This document shows positions 63,382 through 64,000 of a stretch of 64,000 bases of DNA, piece by piece. Numbering within the stretch: position 1 is the first letter of the stretch; every line of letters starts with the position of its first letter. The notes beneath the pieces were generated by a model, which had not been told where the DNA came from, made no database searches, and saw only the letters and a list, made by a program, of their open reading frames with translations. Position numbers and translations under genes: made by a program. The stretch is taken from the NCBI RefSeq assembly GCF_003318255.1, contig NZ_QOCF01000006.1, forward strand, positions 1-64,000. Reading direction: 5' to 3'. This DNA is from Ruegeria sp. A3M17. GTDB taxonomy: Bacteria > Pseudomonadota > Alphaproteobacteria > Rhodobacterales > Rhodobacteraceae.

Positions 63382-64000
<619 letters not shown>

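Overview
The window is chromosomal DNA of an alphaproteobacterium, most likely a marine Rhodobacteraceae (roseobacter-type) species. The case rests on several independent signs. There is a SAM-II riboswitch ahead of metZ. Two operators of the alphaproteobacterial LexA form (GTTC-N7-GTTC) are present. The tRNA-His has a G1:U72 pair, A73 and no templated G-1. Gene strings such as nrdR-ribD/ribE-ribB-ribH-nusB, hflK-hflC-DUF2065-degP and dnaG-rpoD are typical, and most genes are GC-rich. I see no insertion sequence, prophage or CRISPR array.

Layout. 1-3.7 kb: end of an Ala/Pro/Lys-rich phasin-like gene, folE2, and metZ with its riboswitch and terminator. 3.7-8.3 kb: a Nu-class glutathione transferase, an AT-richer sulfatase segment, a deleted SOS mutagenesis locus (LexA box plus the tail of dnaE2), a 2Fe-2S ferredoxin and a small exported protein. 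8.3-16 kb: purD, xseA, a lysoplasmalogenase-like gene, ftsY, an EamA transporter, ispZ/yciB and a Crp-type regulator. 16-22.6 kb: a minus-strand string rpiA-gor-hflK-hflC-DUF2065-degP for envelope proteolysis and redox. 22.7-34.4 kb: metabolic genes (GST, sdaA, GFA protein, EamA, thiamine pyrophosphokinase, a long acidic protein, purA), a nitrile hydratase operon, secG and pyrG. 34.4-41.3 kb: a bacterioferritin without the usual haem ligand, a PEP mutase-family enzyme, a TerB-TerB-PhnD-like cluster, an amino-acid ABC transporter with an apparent ATT start codon, and tRNA-His. 41.3-44.8 kb: an acetyltransferase, LexA-controlled mmcB, an ArsR/SRPBCC pair and a LuxR gene broken by one stop codon. 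44.9-55.3 kb: the riboflavin operon, split by a PAP2 gene and a three-gene capsule module (kpsS, wza-like, kpsC) on the other strand. 55.4-64 kb: yjbQ, small exported proteins, an AraC regulator, rpoD, dnaG and the 3' part of a glutamate dehydrogenase.

How it fits together. Much of the window is housekeeping: purine and CTP synthesis, riboflavin, methionine, replication priming, primary sigma factor, protein targeting and secretion. Accessory material sits at a few junctions: the sulfatase segment, the nitrile hydratase operon, and the capsule and PAP2 genes inside the riboflavin locus. A GC-rich repeat related at three sites (about 8.20, 13.51 and 30.37 kb) lies only between genes.

The points I would look at first are the SOS deletion scar, the sulfatase with a CxVxR active-site motif, the ATT-initiated permease, the LuxR nonsense mutation, the possible pseudoknot ahead of bfr, and the TerB-TerB-PhnD-like cluster. 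All calls are from reading the sequence; no database search was run.
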